A DNA stretch of 32,313 nt from Gammaproteobacteria bacterium (GTDB taxonomy: Bacteria > Pseudomonadota > Gammaproteobacteria > UBA9214), in the NCBI GenBank assembly GCA_029864225.1, contig JAOTTU010000003.1, positions 1 through 32,313 on the forward strand. The letters are read 5' to 3'. The notes below the pieces were generated by a model. That model was not told the DNA's origin and made no database searches. It worked only from the letters and a program-made list of their open reading frames with translations. The translations under genes and the position numbers were made by a program. Positions 23,705-31,276 of the stretch are shown here, one piece after another; within the stretch, counting starts at the first letter, position 1, and every line of letters begins with the position of its first letter.

Positions 23705-24593
23705 TCCGCCGCTGCAAACCTTCATGGCGAGGTGCCAGGCCCGTCTCGAGACAAGCCTGTCGCACTGGCTGCCGCCTGCTGAAACCCACCCCGCCGCGCT
23801 GCACGCGGCCATGCGCTATGCGGTACTCGGCGGTGGCAAGCGCATCCGTCCCACCCTCGTCTATGCCAGCGGCCAGGCGGTCGGCAGCGATTGGGAACAG
23901 CTGGACGCACCGGCCTGCGCGGTCGAGTTCATTCACGCCTATTCACTGGTGCACGATGACCTGCCCGCGATGGATGACGACGACCTGCGCCGGGGGAAGC
24001 CCAGCTGCCACAAGGCCTTTGGCGAGGCCGAGGCCATCCTGGCCGGCGACGCCCTGCAGACATTGGGCTTCTATGTGCTCACACACGATAAATCAGCCTG
24101 TGACAGCGTCACCCGACTGCGCATGATCGAGGCCATCGCCCTGGCAGCTGGCTCGCGCGGGATGGTAGGCGGCCAAATGATTGACCTGGCCGCAGCCGGG
24201 CGCCAGCTCGATATTGCCGAACTCGAGGACATGCACATCCACAAGACCGGGGCGCTGATCCGCGCCAGCGTGGTGCTGGGCGCCCTCACCCGCCCGGGAC
24301 TCGCTGCAGAGACCCTGGAAAGGCTCGACCACTATGCCAAGTGCATCGGGCTTGCCTTCCAGATCCGCGACGATATCCTCGATGTCGAGGGAGAGACCGA
24401 CATCCTCGGCAAGCGCTCCGGGGCCGACCTGTCGCTCCATAAGTCGACCTACGCGGCGTTGATCGGGCTCGATGACGCCAAGCAGCGTGCCAAGGAACTC
24501 CATGAAGAGGCCATGGACAGCCTGTCAGGGCTCGATGGAAAGGCCGATCCACTGCGCTGGATTTCACTCTATATAATTGAAAGAGATAGATAA
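23691..24593 (+). CDS. ispA: (2E,6E)-farnesyl diphosphate synthase
   Basis: Short-chain polyprenyl synthase condensing IPP with DMAPP and GPP to give FPP for undecaprenyl-phosphate and quinone synthesis; 300 residues. Key motifs: GGGKRIRPTLVY (about 47-58), first Asp-rich motif D89-D90-x4-D95 (HDDLPAMDDDDLRRGKP), GGQMIDL, KTGALIRAS, and second Asp-rich motif D227-D228-x2-D231 (FQIRDDILDVEG). GTG 23691 is used by translational coupling with xseB; ATG 23724 is a less likely alternative. In many relatives dxs follows ispA, but here the next gene is folE2. Confidence 0.96.
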   Translation: MKTPDPPLQTFMARCQARLETSLSHWLPPAETHPAALHAAMRYAVLGGGKRIRPTLVYASGQAVGSDWEQLDAPACAVEFIHAYSLVHDDLPAMDDDDLRRGKPSCHKAFGEAEAILAGDALQTLGFYVLTHDKSACDSVTRLRMIEAIALAAGSRGMVGGQMIDLAAAGRQLDIAELEDMHIHKTGALIRASVVLGALTRPGLAAETLERLDHYAKCIGLAFQIRDDILDVEGETDILGKRSGADLSLHKSTYAALIGLDDAKQRAKELHEEAMDSLSGLDGKADPLRWISLYIIERDR

Positions 24594-24806
24594 TACTACC
24601 AAACCCTGCGGCCGCGCGATTGCCAAGCAGCGTCTGCAGGGGTAATATCTGACCATATTACTCAGGAATTCAGGGCGGCTGTCCCAGAACTACCCCTTTA
24701 TGCATGTTCCCTCAGCCATCCCGGATGGTTACCCTTGCGCGCCTGCTGAAGCTATCCCCAAGGCAGACAGCCGAAACCGTTTCAAGACCAACCTGGACCA
24801 GAATCC
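24594..24806 (+). promoter_or_regulatory. folE2 upstream region: sigma-70 promoter overlapped by a palindrome
   Basis: A -35 box TTGCCA (24620-24625) and -10 box TAATAT (24643-24648) are spaced by exactly 17 bp. The -10 lies inside a perfect inverted repeat GTAATAT-N6-ATATTAC (24642-24661), a likely operator. An mRNA starting there would have a leader of about 150 nt before folE2; I recognise no riboswitch in it. folE2 is a known Zur target in several bacteria. The AT-rich arms are compatible, but the 6-bp spacing does not match the usual Zur box. Confidence 0.5.
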
Positions 24807-25616
24807 ATGAAAGCCACTGACACGGCACAGTCAAACTTTGATCCCATCGCCGACGTTCAAAACACCGCGGACACCCGGCGCATACCGATCGACAAGGTCG
24901 GGATCAAGGACATCCGCCACCCCGTTCGGATCAAGGACCGCAACGCTGGTGAACAGCACACCATCGCGACGTTCAACATGTACGTCAACCTGCCCCACAA
25001 CTTCAAGGGCACGCACATGTCACGCTTCGTGGAGATCCTGAATCAGCACGAACGCGAAATCACGGTCGAGTCGTTCAAGGAAATGCTCCACGAGATGACT
25101 CAGCGCCTCGAGGCCGAGGCCGGTCATATCGAGATGAACTTCCACTACTTTATCAACAAGGCGGCGCCGGTGACCGGGGTCGAAAGCCTGCTGGACTACG
25201 ATGTCAGCCTGATCGGCGAGGTCAGCGACGGCAAGGCGAAGATGAACATCAAGGTCATGGTGCCAGTCACCAGCCTGTGCCCCTGCTCCAAAAAGATCTC
25301 CGATTACGGTGCCCACAACCAGCGCTCCCATGTCACGGTCAGTGCCGAGACGCATGGCTTTGTATGGATCGAGGACCTGATCGACATTGTCGAGTCGGAG
25401 GCCTCCTGTGAACTCTACGGCCTGCTCAAACGCCCGGACGAGAAGCATGTCACCGAAAAGGCCTATAACAATCCCAAATTCGTCGAAGATATGGTCCGCG
25501 ACATCGCTACCCGACTGAACAACGACGACCGGATAACGGCCTACGTCGTGGAATCGGAAAACTTCGAGTCCATCCACAACCACTCGGCCTACGCCCTGAT
25601 CGAGCACACCAAGTAA
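24807..25616 (+). CDS. folE2: GTP cyclohydrolase FolE2 (type IB)
   Basis: Converts GTP to 7,8-dihydroneopterin triphosphate, the first step of folate and queuosine synthesis, using Mn/Fe-type metals instead of obligatory zinc; 269 residues. Family blocks are clear: DIRHPVRIKD (about 35-44), HMSRFVEILNQ (about 70-80), VTSLCPCSKKISDYGAHNQR with the metal or catalytic Cys158/Cys160, VESEASCELYGLLKRPDE, and the C-terminal ESIHNHSAYALIE. There is no good ribosome site before ATG 24807. It appears to be a single-gene unit with its own controlled promoter. Whether the genome also has folE cannot be seen here. Confidence 0.96.
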   Translation: MKATDTAQSNFDPIADVQNTADTRRIPIDKVGIKDIRHPVRIKDRNAGEQHTIATFNMYVNLPHNFKGTHMSRFVEILNQHEREITVESFKEMLHEMTQRLEAEAGHIEMNFHYFINKAAPVTGVESLLDYDVSLIGEVSDGKAKMNIKVMVPVTSLCPCSKKISDYGAHNQRSHVTVSAETHGFVWIEDLIDIVESEASCELYGLLKRPDEKHVTEKAYNNPKFVEDMVRDIATRLNNDDRITAYVVESENFESIHNHSAYALIEHTK

Positions 25617-25729
25617 ACGGCCTGAATCCGCCGGATTACATCACACATCAGACCGCTGGTGTGACCAGCCGGCAATCCGGGTCAGTAAGGATTCGGTAAA
25701 TTACTGGACCTGACCAGCAATCGGCAGCT
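25617..25729. terminator. convergent intergenic region with two small stem-loops
   Basis: Between the folE2 and protease stops lie a 13-bp palindrome AATCCG-C-CGGATT (25625-25637) and a hairpin GCTGGT-GTG-ACCAGC (25655-25669). Neither has a T-run, so a bidirectional terminator role is only suggested by position. Confidence 0.3.
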
Positions 25730-26386
25730 TCAGTATTTTCTCCGCAGGGTCATCAGCTGCCCGTCATTGCGCATCTCCAGGCGGCTCAGAAACGACATGC
25801 CCAGCAACACCTGCTCTGGCTGCGGGCCTTCCAGGACGACGGCACTGACATCAATCAACGCGATATCGCCCACCTTCACCGAGTCCAGCATGACGGCCCA
25901 GGCACGTTCCATGCGTGATGCCGTGGTAATCGCTGTCGGCTCCCCATCGACCCGGTAGTCGATGCCCAGGCGCCGTGCCTGGGCATCGTTCATGGCGATC
26001 TGGGTCGCACCGGTATCAACAATAAAACTGACCGGCAGGCCATTGATACTCCCGACCGTGCTGTACATGCTCATGTTATTGCGCCGGATCTGGACCTCCT
26101 GTGCAGACGGCGACTTCTTACGGGCACTGACGCGTCCGTCGAGGGTGCCCCTGACCTCCACGCCGTCCACGACCAGGACGGCTGACTCACTGTCCGCGGA
26201 GAGCAGCTTCACCCCCTCGGGACTGGTCTGTCCGACGGCCAGCATGCGCTGCTTGCCATCGATCAACACCACGACGCGCTGCTTGAACAATCCGACCACG
26301 CGCACATCCGGACCGGCGATAACGGGGAATGCCAGCCCGAGTTGGCAAATCACTAGGCCAATCACTAGAAATCTGGATAATCTCAT
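25730..26386 (-). CDS. retropepsin-like aspartic protease, exported (TIGR02281/clan AA type)
   Basis: Protein of 218 residues with an N-terminal signal peptide or membrane anchor (about 1-25, FLVIGLVICQLGLAFPVIAG). A small beta-rich region of unknown role follows (about 28-85), then a basic linker and a retropepsin-like domain (about 103-215). The single catalytic triad is D124-T-G-A (FIVDTGATQIAMN). The second conserved block QVLLGMSFLSRLEMRNDGQL is typical of this bacterial family, which must dimerise to form an active site. The substrate is unknown. The start is 37 bp from the divergent amidotransferase gene, so promoters overlap. Confidence 0.85.
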   Translation of the reverse strand: MRLSRFLVIGLVICQLGLAFPVIAGPDVRVVGLFKQRVVVLIDGKQRMLAVGQTSPEGVKLLSADSESAVLVVDGVEVRGTLDGRVSARKKSPSAQEVQIRRNNMSMYSTVGSINGLPVSFIVDTGATQIAMNDAQARRLGIDYRVDGEPTAITTASRMERAWAVMLDSVKVGDIALIDVSAVVLEGPQPEQVLLGMSFLSRLEMRNDGQLMTLRRKY

Positions 26387-26423
26387 GGTCGGTATCCCTT
26401 GATATCAGCAGTGTGCATCCATT

Positions 26424-27131
26424 ATGAAACCCCTGTACCTGTTCCGCCACATCTATTGCGAAGGCCCCGGCTACTTGGCCGAGGTACTGGATCGCCTGGG
26501 GGTCCCCTACCGGCTTATCGCGATTGACCAGCATGACGCCGTGCCGCCGGATACAACGGGCTGTTCCGGTCTGGTCTTCATGGGAGGTCCGATGAGCGTC
26601 AACGACCCCCTGCCCTGGATCGGGAAGGAACTGGCGCTAATCCGCAAAGCCGCAGACCGGCAGCTGCCCATACTGGGTCATTGCCTCGGGGGTCAACTCA
26701 TCAGCAAGGCCCTGGGAGGCGAAGTCACGGCAAACCGGGTCCGCGAAATCGGCTGGCACACGGTTGCCCGGGCAGACAAACCAACGGCCGCCGACTGGCT
26801 CGATGGCCAGCCTGACGACATGGAATTGTTTCACTGGCACGGGGAGACCTTTTCCATACCCGCCGGCGCCGAGGTCATCCTGGAAAACGCACATTGCGCC
26901 CACCAGGCCTTTGCCTGCGACAACATCCTTGCCCTGCAATGCCATATCGAGATGAGCGCGCCAATGGTGCGCGAATGGGCGGCCCTGTACGAGGATGAAC
27001 TCGACGACCCCGCACCCAGTGTGCAATCTGCCGAGCAGATGACAACGGGGCTGGACGAAAAGATTGCAGCCGCACAGCAGGTGGCAGAGCGGCTGTATCA
27101 ACGCTGGCTTAGACCTTTAACCAGGACATGA
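26424..27131 (+). CDS. class I glutamine amidotransferase-like protein
   Basis: Stand-alone GATase1-domain protein of 235 residues resembling GuaA-type or YfeJ-like amidotransferases. The nucleophile is Cys87 in GHCLGGQL; the His and Glu of the triad are H174 and E176 in LQCHIEMS. Conserved FMGGPMSVND and FHWHGETFSIP also fit the family. There is no synthetase partner domain or adjacent partner gene, so the acceptor of the ammonia, or any other hydrolytic role, is unknown. A C-terminal helical tail (about 195-235) completes it. It is divergent from the exported protease. Confidence 0.88.
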   Translation: MKPLYLFRHIYCEGPGYLAEVLDRLGVPYRLIAIDQHDAVPPDTTGCSGLVFMGGPMSVNDPLPWIGKELALIRKAADRQLPILGHCLGGQLISKALGGEVTANRVREIGWHTVARADKPTAADWLDGQPDDMELFHWHGETFSIPAGAEVILENAHCAHQAFACDNILALQCHIEMSAPMVREWAALYEDELDDPAPSVQSAEQMTTGLDEKIAAAQQVAERLYQRWLRPLTRT

Positions 27132-27371
27132 CAGGCTAAAGCACGGCTCGGCACAAGCCACATAAAAGGCCGTTACTGTCAGACGGATCGGCCTCTGCAA
27201 TCAAACCGTCACCCGCGTTATCAATACCGCCAGCGCACTGCTTACGGCCTTTTTCTGATTCGCCGCTGCCGGCGTCACCACCACCCTGAAGTGAACCCCA
27301 TCCCTGACAAGGGGAGATGGATTAAGTGGGACAGCAATGGTACTAACCCCTTTTCCTACTGACCGCTTTTC
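27132..27371. other. 240-bp convergent intergenic region with long-range inverted repeat
   Basis: The arms AAAAGGCCGT (27164-27173) and ACGGCCTTTT (27244-27253) are a perfect 10-bp inverted repeat 70 bp apart. Each strand ends in a T-run, so the pair may work as terminators for the two converging genes. AGGCCG/CGGCCT at 27167-27194 offers an alternative local stem. A short direct repeat CTTTTCCTAC occurs near 27351 and 27367. No gene is seen. Confidence 0.35.
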
Positions 27372-27848
27372 CTACCAAAAGTGATTCAGCAGCTGCATAA
27401 CAACCGCAGCAAACACGCCGGCCAGCAGATCGTCGAGCATGATCCCGAACCCGCCACTCACCTGTCGGTCACACCAGCGGATTGGCCAGGGCTTGGCAAT
27501 ATCAAAGATCCGGAACAGGACAAAACCGGTCACCACCCAGGTCCACCCCGCCGGGGCGAATGCCATCGTCACCAGGTAGCCGACGATCTCGTCCCAGACG
27601 ATACCCGGGTGATCATGCACATCCAGCAGGCGGGCCACGTGGGAACAGATCGGTATACCCACCAGGAACAGCACGCAGACCAGTCCCAGGTAGAGCCCCG
27701 GGTGCAGGTGCTGCAGCAACAGATACAGCGGCACGGCCGCCAGCGTCCCGGCCGTGCCCGGGCCAACCGGGACGAAGCCGCTGCCAAACCCCAGCGCCAG
27801 GAATCCCGCGGGGTTTAGCAACAAGCGCGGGGGTAGCTTGTCAGCCAT
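27372..27848 (-). CDS. pgpA: phosphatidylglycerophosphatase A
   Basis: Inner-membrane phosphatase that dephosphorylates phosphatidylglycerophosphate to phosphatidylglycerol; 158 residues from ATG 27848 (MADKLPPRLLL). The motifs GFGSGFVPVGPGTAGTLAA, the metal-binding-type HDHPGIVWDEIVGY, and FRIFDIAKPWPIRW with GGFGIMLDDLLAGV are all present, along with about four membrane helices. GTG 27899 would add 17 non-conserved residues; I prefer 27848, where family similarity begins. It is last gene of the rib-nusB-thiL block, but separated from thiL by about 200 bp rather than overlapping as in E. coli. Confidence 0.93.
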   Translation of the reverse strand: MADKLPPRLLLNPAGFLALGFGSGFVPVGPGTAGTLAAVPLYLLLQHLHPGLYLGLVCVLFLVGIPICSHVARLLDVHDHPGIVWDEIVGYLVTMAFAPAGWTWVVTGFVLFRIFDIAKPWPIRWCDRQVSGGFGIMLDDLLAGVFAAVVMQLLNHFW

Positions 27849-27906
27849 GCCTGGCCCGGATTTTCTCACCGGACGGGATTTCGCTCCGACGGCCACCACG
27901 GATCAT
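27841..27906 (-). CDS. possible 21-residue leader peptide overlapping the pgpA start
   Basis: ATG 27906 has an ideal ribosome site GAGGGGG (27914-27920) 7 bases upstream, better than that of pgpA. The frame reads 21 codons (MIRGGRRSEIPSGEKIRARH, then G) and stops at TGA 27841-27843, 8 bases into overlap with the pgpA ATG, so its translation could couple to pgpA. The site lies in a hairpin: CATCGCTT (27904-27911) pairs with AAGCGATG (27922-27929), placing most of the ribosome site in the loop and the start codon in the stem. No homology is known; it could be chance. Confidence 0.35.
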   Translation of the reverse strand: MIRGGRRSEIPSGEKIRARHG

Positions 27907-28053
27907 CGCTTTACCCCCTCGAAGCGATGCAGCCGCAAGAAAAAAGGCCGGGATAGACAAGGCCCGAGACACACTGCCGTGCTCTTTAAATGCACTCTAT
28001 TCATTACCTCAGTATCTTATGTGACTCTACCGCCGCCCGGTGAGAAATGCGGG

Positions 28054-29028
28054 CTAACCTGCCTCGTTGAAATGCCGGTACCCGGATGATGACGGGTGGT
28101 AGGGTTCGCCAGTGCTGCGATGGCACCGTATTCCCGGCACCTCATCGATCACGCCGACCAGCGTACCGGCACAGGCAATCTCCGCGAGCCGTCGCTGCAC
28201 TGCATGGCAGCGGTCCTCCGGGACGGTGAAGCACAGTTCGTAATCATCACCGGCGGCCAGCGGCAGCTCATAGAACAGCGCCTCACCCGCGGCACCCAGC
28301 GGCTGCAGCCCGGCCAGGAAGTCAGCCGAGCGTGGCACGGCATCGACCTGCAGCGTGGCACCCAGCCCGTCGTACTCCAGCAGGTGGCCCAGGTCGGCCA
28401 GCAGGCCGTCCGAGATATCGATCGCGGCACTGGCCTGGCCACGCAACGCCAACCCCGCAGCGATTCGGGGTTGCGGAAAGTCGAGACGCGCCTGCAGGCC
28501 GGGAGGTACCGATACCCCTTCGTGCAGGGCAAGACCGGCATCCCCCAGGGTCCCGGTCACATAGACCCGGTCACCGGGCCGCGCACCGCGACGCCGCAGT
28601 GCCTGCCCGGCGGGAACGAAGCCATGCGCCTGCACGGTCACCGCCAGCGGGCCGCAGGTGGTATCACCCCCGACCAGTTGCACCCCATGGCTGTCGGCGA
28701 GCGTGAAGAAGGCATCGGCAAAGGCCCGGAGCCAGTCGGGATCACTGGCCGGCAGGGTCAGCGCCAGCGTGGCCCAGGCTGGTTCGGCGCCCATGGCAGC
28801 CAGGTCACTCAGGTTGACTGCCAGTGCCTTGTGGCCGATCGCGGCCGCGGCGGTAGACTCGGGGAAGTGTACGCCCGCAACCAGGGTATCCATGCACACG
28901 ACCAGCTCGGACCCCGGCGCGACACGCAGCAGCGCCGCATCATCACCAATCCCGGCAACGACGTCAGCCCGCCCCGGCTGGCGCCCGGAAAAATAGTGCT
29001 GAATGATGTCGAATTCGGATTCAGCCAT
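28054..29028 (-). CDS. thiL: thiamine-monophosphate kinase
   Basis: Phosphorylates thiamine monophosphate to the active cofactor TPP; 324 residues from ATG 29028 (MAESEFDIIQHYF), the start supported by similarity to E. coli ThiL. An open extension up to 29097 would overlap nusB and is not conserved. Motifs: GIGDDAALL (about 26-34), VNLSDLAAMGAEPAW, LVGGDTTCGPL, GARPGDRVYVTGTLGD, AAIDISDGLLADLGH and AAGDDYELCFTVPE, all typical of this AIR-synthase/PurM-like fold. It lies 32 bp downstream of nusB. A T-run (27939-27945 on the complement) with weak GC stems downstream may terminate part of the transcription before pgpA. Confidence 0.96.
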   Translation of the reverse strand: MAESEFDIIQHYFSGRQPGRADVVAGIGDDAALLRVAPGSELVVCMDTLVAGVHFPESTAAAAIGHKALAVNLSDLAAMGAEPAWATLALTLPASDPDWLRAFADAFFTLADSHGVQLVGGDTTCGPLAVTVQAHGFVPAGQALRRRGARPGDRVYVTGTLGDAGLALHEGVSVPPGLQARLDFPQPRIAAGLALRGQASAAIDISDGLLADLGHLLEYDGLGATLQVDAVPRSADFLAGLQPLGAAGEALFYELPLAAGDDYELCFTVPEDRCHAVQRRLAEIACAGTLVGVIDEVPGIRCHRSTGEPYHPSSSGYRHFNEAG

Positions 29029-29060
29029 GTGCTGGAATGACCCGGACGCCGTCGACACTC

Positions 29061-29516
29061 TCAGAGGCCGTTGACCTTCTTGCCCTTCGCGGCGCATTCC
29101 ACCGGCCTGATCTTGTGCGCGGCATGGTCCAGCACCCCGTTGATGAAGGCATGACCCTGATCGGCGCCGAACTTCCTGGCCAGGGCCACGGCCTCGTTGA
29201 TGATGACCCGGAACGGGATGTCTTCATGGAACAGCAGCTCATAGCCGGCAATGCGCAGAATGGCCCGCTCCACCGGGTCCACCTGCTTCATGGGACGGTC
29301 AAGGTGTTCGGCGATGCTGTTATCGATGACATCGAGTTGCGCGGGCACCTGTCCCAGCAACTCGGTGAAGTACGGCACGTCTGCACGCACGAACTCCTCG
29401 TCTTCAGCGAACTGGCGGCGTATCTCGCCCAGCTCCTGGCCGGAGAGGTCCCACTGATAGAGGGCCTGCAGTGCATATCGCCGGGCCCGGGAACGCGCAT
29501 GCGCAGAAAACTTCAT
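29061..29516 (-). CDS. nusB: transcription antitermination protein NusB
   Basis: Binds boxA RNA with S10 (NusE) in rRNA antitermination; 151 residues, all helical. The family is recognised from RSRARRYALQALYQWDLSG (about 8-26), DRPMKQVDPVERAILRIAGYEL and PFRVIINEAVALARKFG with FINGVLD. It is located between ribH (18 bp gap) and thiL, the standard gammaproteobacterial order. The C-terminus is slightly extended and Lys-rich (CAAKGKKVNGL). Confidence 0.97.
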   Translation of the reverse strand: MKFSAHARSRARRYALQALYQWDLSGQELGEIRRQFAEDEEFVRADVPYFTELLGQVPAQLDVIDNSIAEHLDRPMKQVDPVERAILRIAGYELLFHEDIPFRVIINEAVALARKFGADQGHAFINGVLDHAAHKIRPVECAAKGKKVNGL

Positions 29517-29534
29517 CGTCGCACAACCGCGGCC

Positions 29535-30011
29535 TCAGGTTTCCAGCGTCCGCAGCAGGTTGATCATCTCGATCGCCGACATGGCCGCTTCTTCACCCTT
29601 GTTGCCCGCCTTGGTGCCGGCCCGCTCGATCGCCTGCTCGATGGTGTCCACCGTCAGCACACCGAACGCCACCGGGATATCGTATTTCAGGGAAACCGAG
29701 GACAGCCCCTTGGTACACTCCCCGGCAACATATTCGAAATGCGGCGTACCGCCCCGGATCACCGCACCCAGCGCGATAATGGCATCGAAGCGCTTGCTGG
29801 CCGCCAGCCGCTGCGCGGCAATCGGCATCTCGTAGGCACCGGGCACTCTCACGATCTGCAGGTCGCGTTCATCGGCACCGTGCCGCCTCAGGGTATCCAG
29901 TGCCCCTTGCAGCAGGCTCTCGACCACAAAGCTGTTAAACCGCGACACCAGCAGCGCAATACGCGCATCCCGCAACACCAGCTCGCCTTCCTTCACCGTA
30001 ATGTCAGTCAT
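29535..30011 (-). CDS. ribH: 6,7-dimethyl-8-ribityllumazine synthase
   Basis: Condenses 5-amino-6-ribitylaminouracil with dihydroxybutanone phosphate, the penultimate riboflavin step; 158 residues, icosahedral or decameric in the family. Motifs: LLVSRFNSFVVESLL (about 20-34), VRVPGAYEMPIAAQ, GAVIRGGTPHFEYVAGE with catalytic His91, PVAFGVLTVDT, and the C-terminal NKGEEAAMSAIEMINLL. It lies 52 bp after ribBA, which supplies one of its substrates. Confidence 0.97.
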   Translation of the reverse strand: MTDITVKEGELVLRDARIALLVSRFNSFVVESLLQGALDTLRRHGADERDLQIVRVPGAYEMPIAAQRLAASKRFDAIIALGAVIRGGTPHFEYVAGECTKGLSSVSLKYDIPVAFGVLTVDTIEQAIERAGTKAGNKGEEAAMSAIEMINLLRTLET

Positions 30012-30063
30012 TTCTATTTATCCCGATCCAGTCAAATCCGTTTACCGATCCCGCCTAAGCTGC

Positions 30064-31176
30064 CTAGTAGCAGTCCACGTACTCGACCACTTCCAGCCCG
30101 AAACCGGCGATGCCGTGCACGATCTTGGGCGCACTCAATACGCGCATCTTTTTAACGCCGAGGTCCGCGATGATCTGGGCGCCGACACCGAAGGTGCGCA
30201 GCTCCTGCGGCTCCTTCGTGGCCCTGACCCGCTGCGGCGTCTCCGGCATATGATACGCCCTGATGCTGTTGATCAGGGCATCCGCGCCGTTGTCCCAGCG
30301 CAATATCACGACAACCCCCTTGCCCTCCCGGGAGATACGTTTCAGCGCACTGCGCAGCGGCCAGTGATGGTCCTGCATCTTGGCATCGACCAGGTCGCTG
30401 AGGGTGTTTTCCAGGTGAACCCGGACCAGGGTCGGCTCATCCGGCCTGATGTCTCCCTTGACCAGCGCCAGGTGCACGGCATCGTCGACGGTATCGCGAT
30501 AGGCATGCAGGGTAAACACACCGTGCGCCGTCGCCAGTTCGCACGAGGTCACCCGCTCCACCGTGGTCTCGTTCTCGATCCGGTAGCGGATCAGGTCCTC
30601 GATGGTGCCCATCTTGAGGCCGTGCTCCTGCGCATAAATCTCCAGGTCCGGGCGCCGTGCCATACTGCCGTCTTCCCTGAGAATCTCGACAATCACGGCG
30701 GCCGGCTCCAGCCCTGCCAGGCGCGCCAGGTCACAGCCGGCCTCGGTGTGGCCGGCGCGGGTCAGCACCCCGCCCGGCTGCGCCATCAGCGGGAAGATGT
30801 GGCCGGGCTGGACGATGTCCCGGGGACCGGCATCCGGACCCACCGCGGCCTGGATGGTACGGGCCCGGTCATGCGCGGAGATCCCGGTCGTCACACCCTC
30901 TGCGGCCTCGATGGAAATGGTGAAATTGGTCGAGTGCATGGACTCGTTGCCCTGCACCATCAGGGGCAGGTCCAGCCGGCGGCAGCGCTCGCGCGTCACG
31001 GTCAGGCAGATCAACCCGCGACCGTGACTGGCCATGAAGTTGATGTCCTCGGGACGCACGTGGGTCGCAGCCATCACCAGGTCGCCCTCGTTCTCGCGGT
31101 CCTCATCGTCCATGAGGATCACCATGCGCCCGGCACGGATGTCCTCGATCAGTTCCTCAGCGGTGTTGAGCGGCAT
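30064..31176 (-). CDS. ribBA: 3,4-dihydroxy-2-butanone-4-phosphate synthase fused to a degenerate GTP cyclohydrolase II domain
   Basis: 370 residues with two domains. The N-terminal DHBP synthase (about 1-205) is intact: DDEDRENEGDLV (23-34), HSTNFT, and GHTEAGCDLARLAG (142-155), giving dihydroxybutanone phosphate from ribulose 5-phosphate. The C-terminal GTP cyclohydrolase II-like domain (about 206-370) has lost its active site. The zinc cysteines of the usual CLTGD...RCDCG stretch are gone (RVHLENTLSDLVDAKM at 252-267), and the RQEGRGIGL segment reads ILRWDNGADAL (291-301). GTP cyclohydrolase II activity should therefore come from a separate ribA elsewhere. Such RibBX-type fusions are known in proteobacteria. 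The pathway role at this locus is the butanone branch. Confidence 0.95.
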   Translation of the reverse strand: MPLNTAEELIEDIRAGRMVILMDDEDRENEGDLVMAATHVRPEDINFMASHGRGLICLTVTRERCRRLDLPLMVQGNESMHSTNFTISIEAAEGVTTGISAHDRARTIQAAVGPDAGPRDIVQPGHIFPLMAQPGGVLTRAGHTEAGCDLARLAGLEPAAVIVEILREDGSMARRPDLEIYAQEHGLKMGTIEDLIRYRIENETTVERVTSCELATAHGVFTLHAYRDTVDDAVHLALVKGDIRPDEPTLVRVHLENTLSDLVDAKMQDHHWPLRSALKRISREGKGVVVILRWDNGADALINSIRAYHMPETPQRVRATKEPQELRTFGVGAQIIADLGVKKMRVLSAPKIVHGIAGFGLEVVEYVDCY

Positions 31177-31276
31177 AACAGCAGGTCTTTTCTATAAACT
31201 ATCAACCACAAGGGATCATATTATCCATGAATAGCGTTCCGGCTACACGGATAGACCACGATTAACGGGAATTTCA

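Noticed and set aside
24642..24661. Calling the folE2 palindrome a Zur box
   Set aside because: The arms are 7 bp with 6-bp spacing and lack the usual GTTATA-N-TATAAC core, so only a generic operator is claimed.
28021..28053. Sequence after thiL (CCGCCCGGTGAGAAATGCGG on the plus strand) as a possible insertion-element remnant
   Set aside because: It looked vaguely familiar, but there is no inverted partner, duplication or open frame to support a mobile element.
30001..31197. 398-codon plus-strand frame opposite ribBA
   Set aside because: It is an antisense shadow of a highly conserved gene, His/Gln/Gly rich with no recognisable motif.
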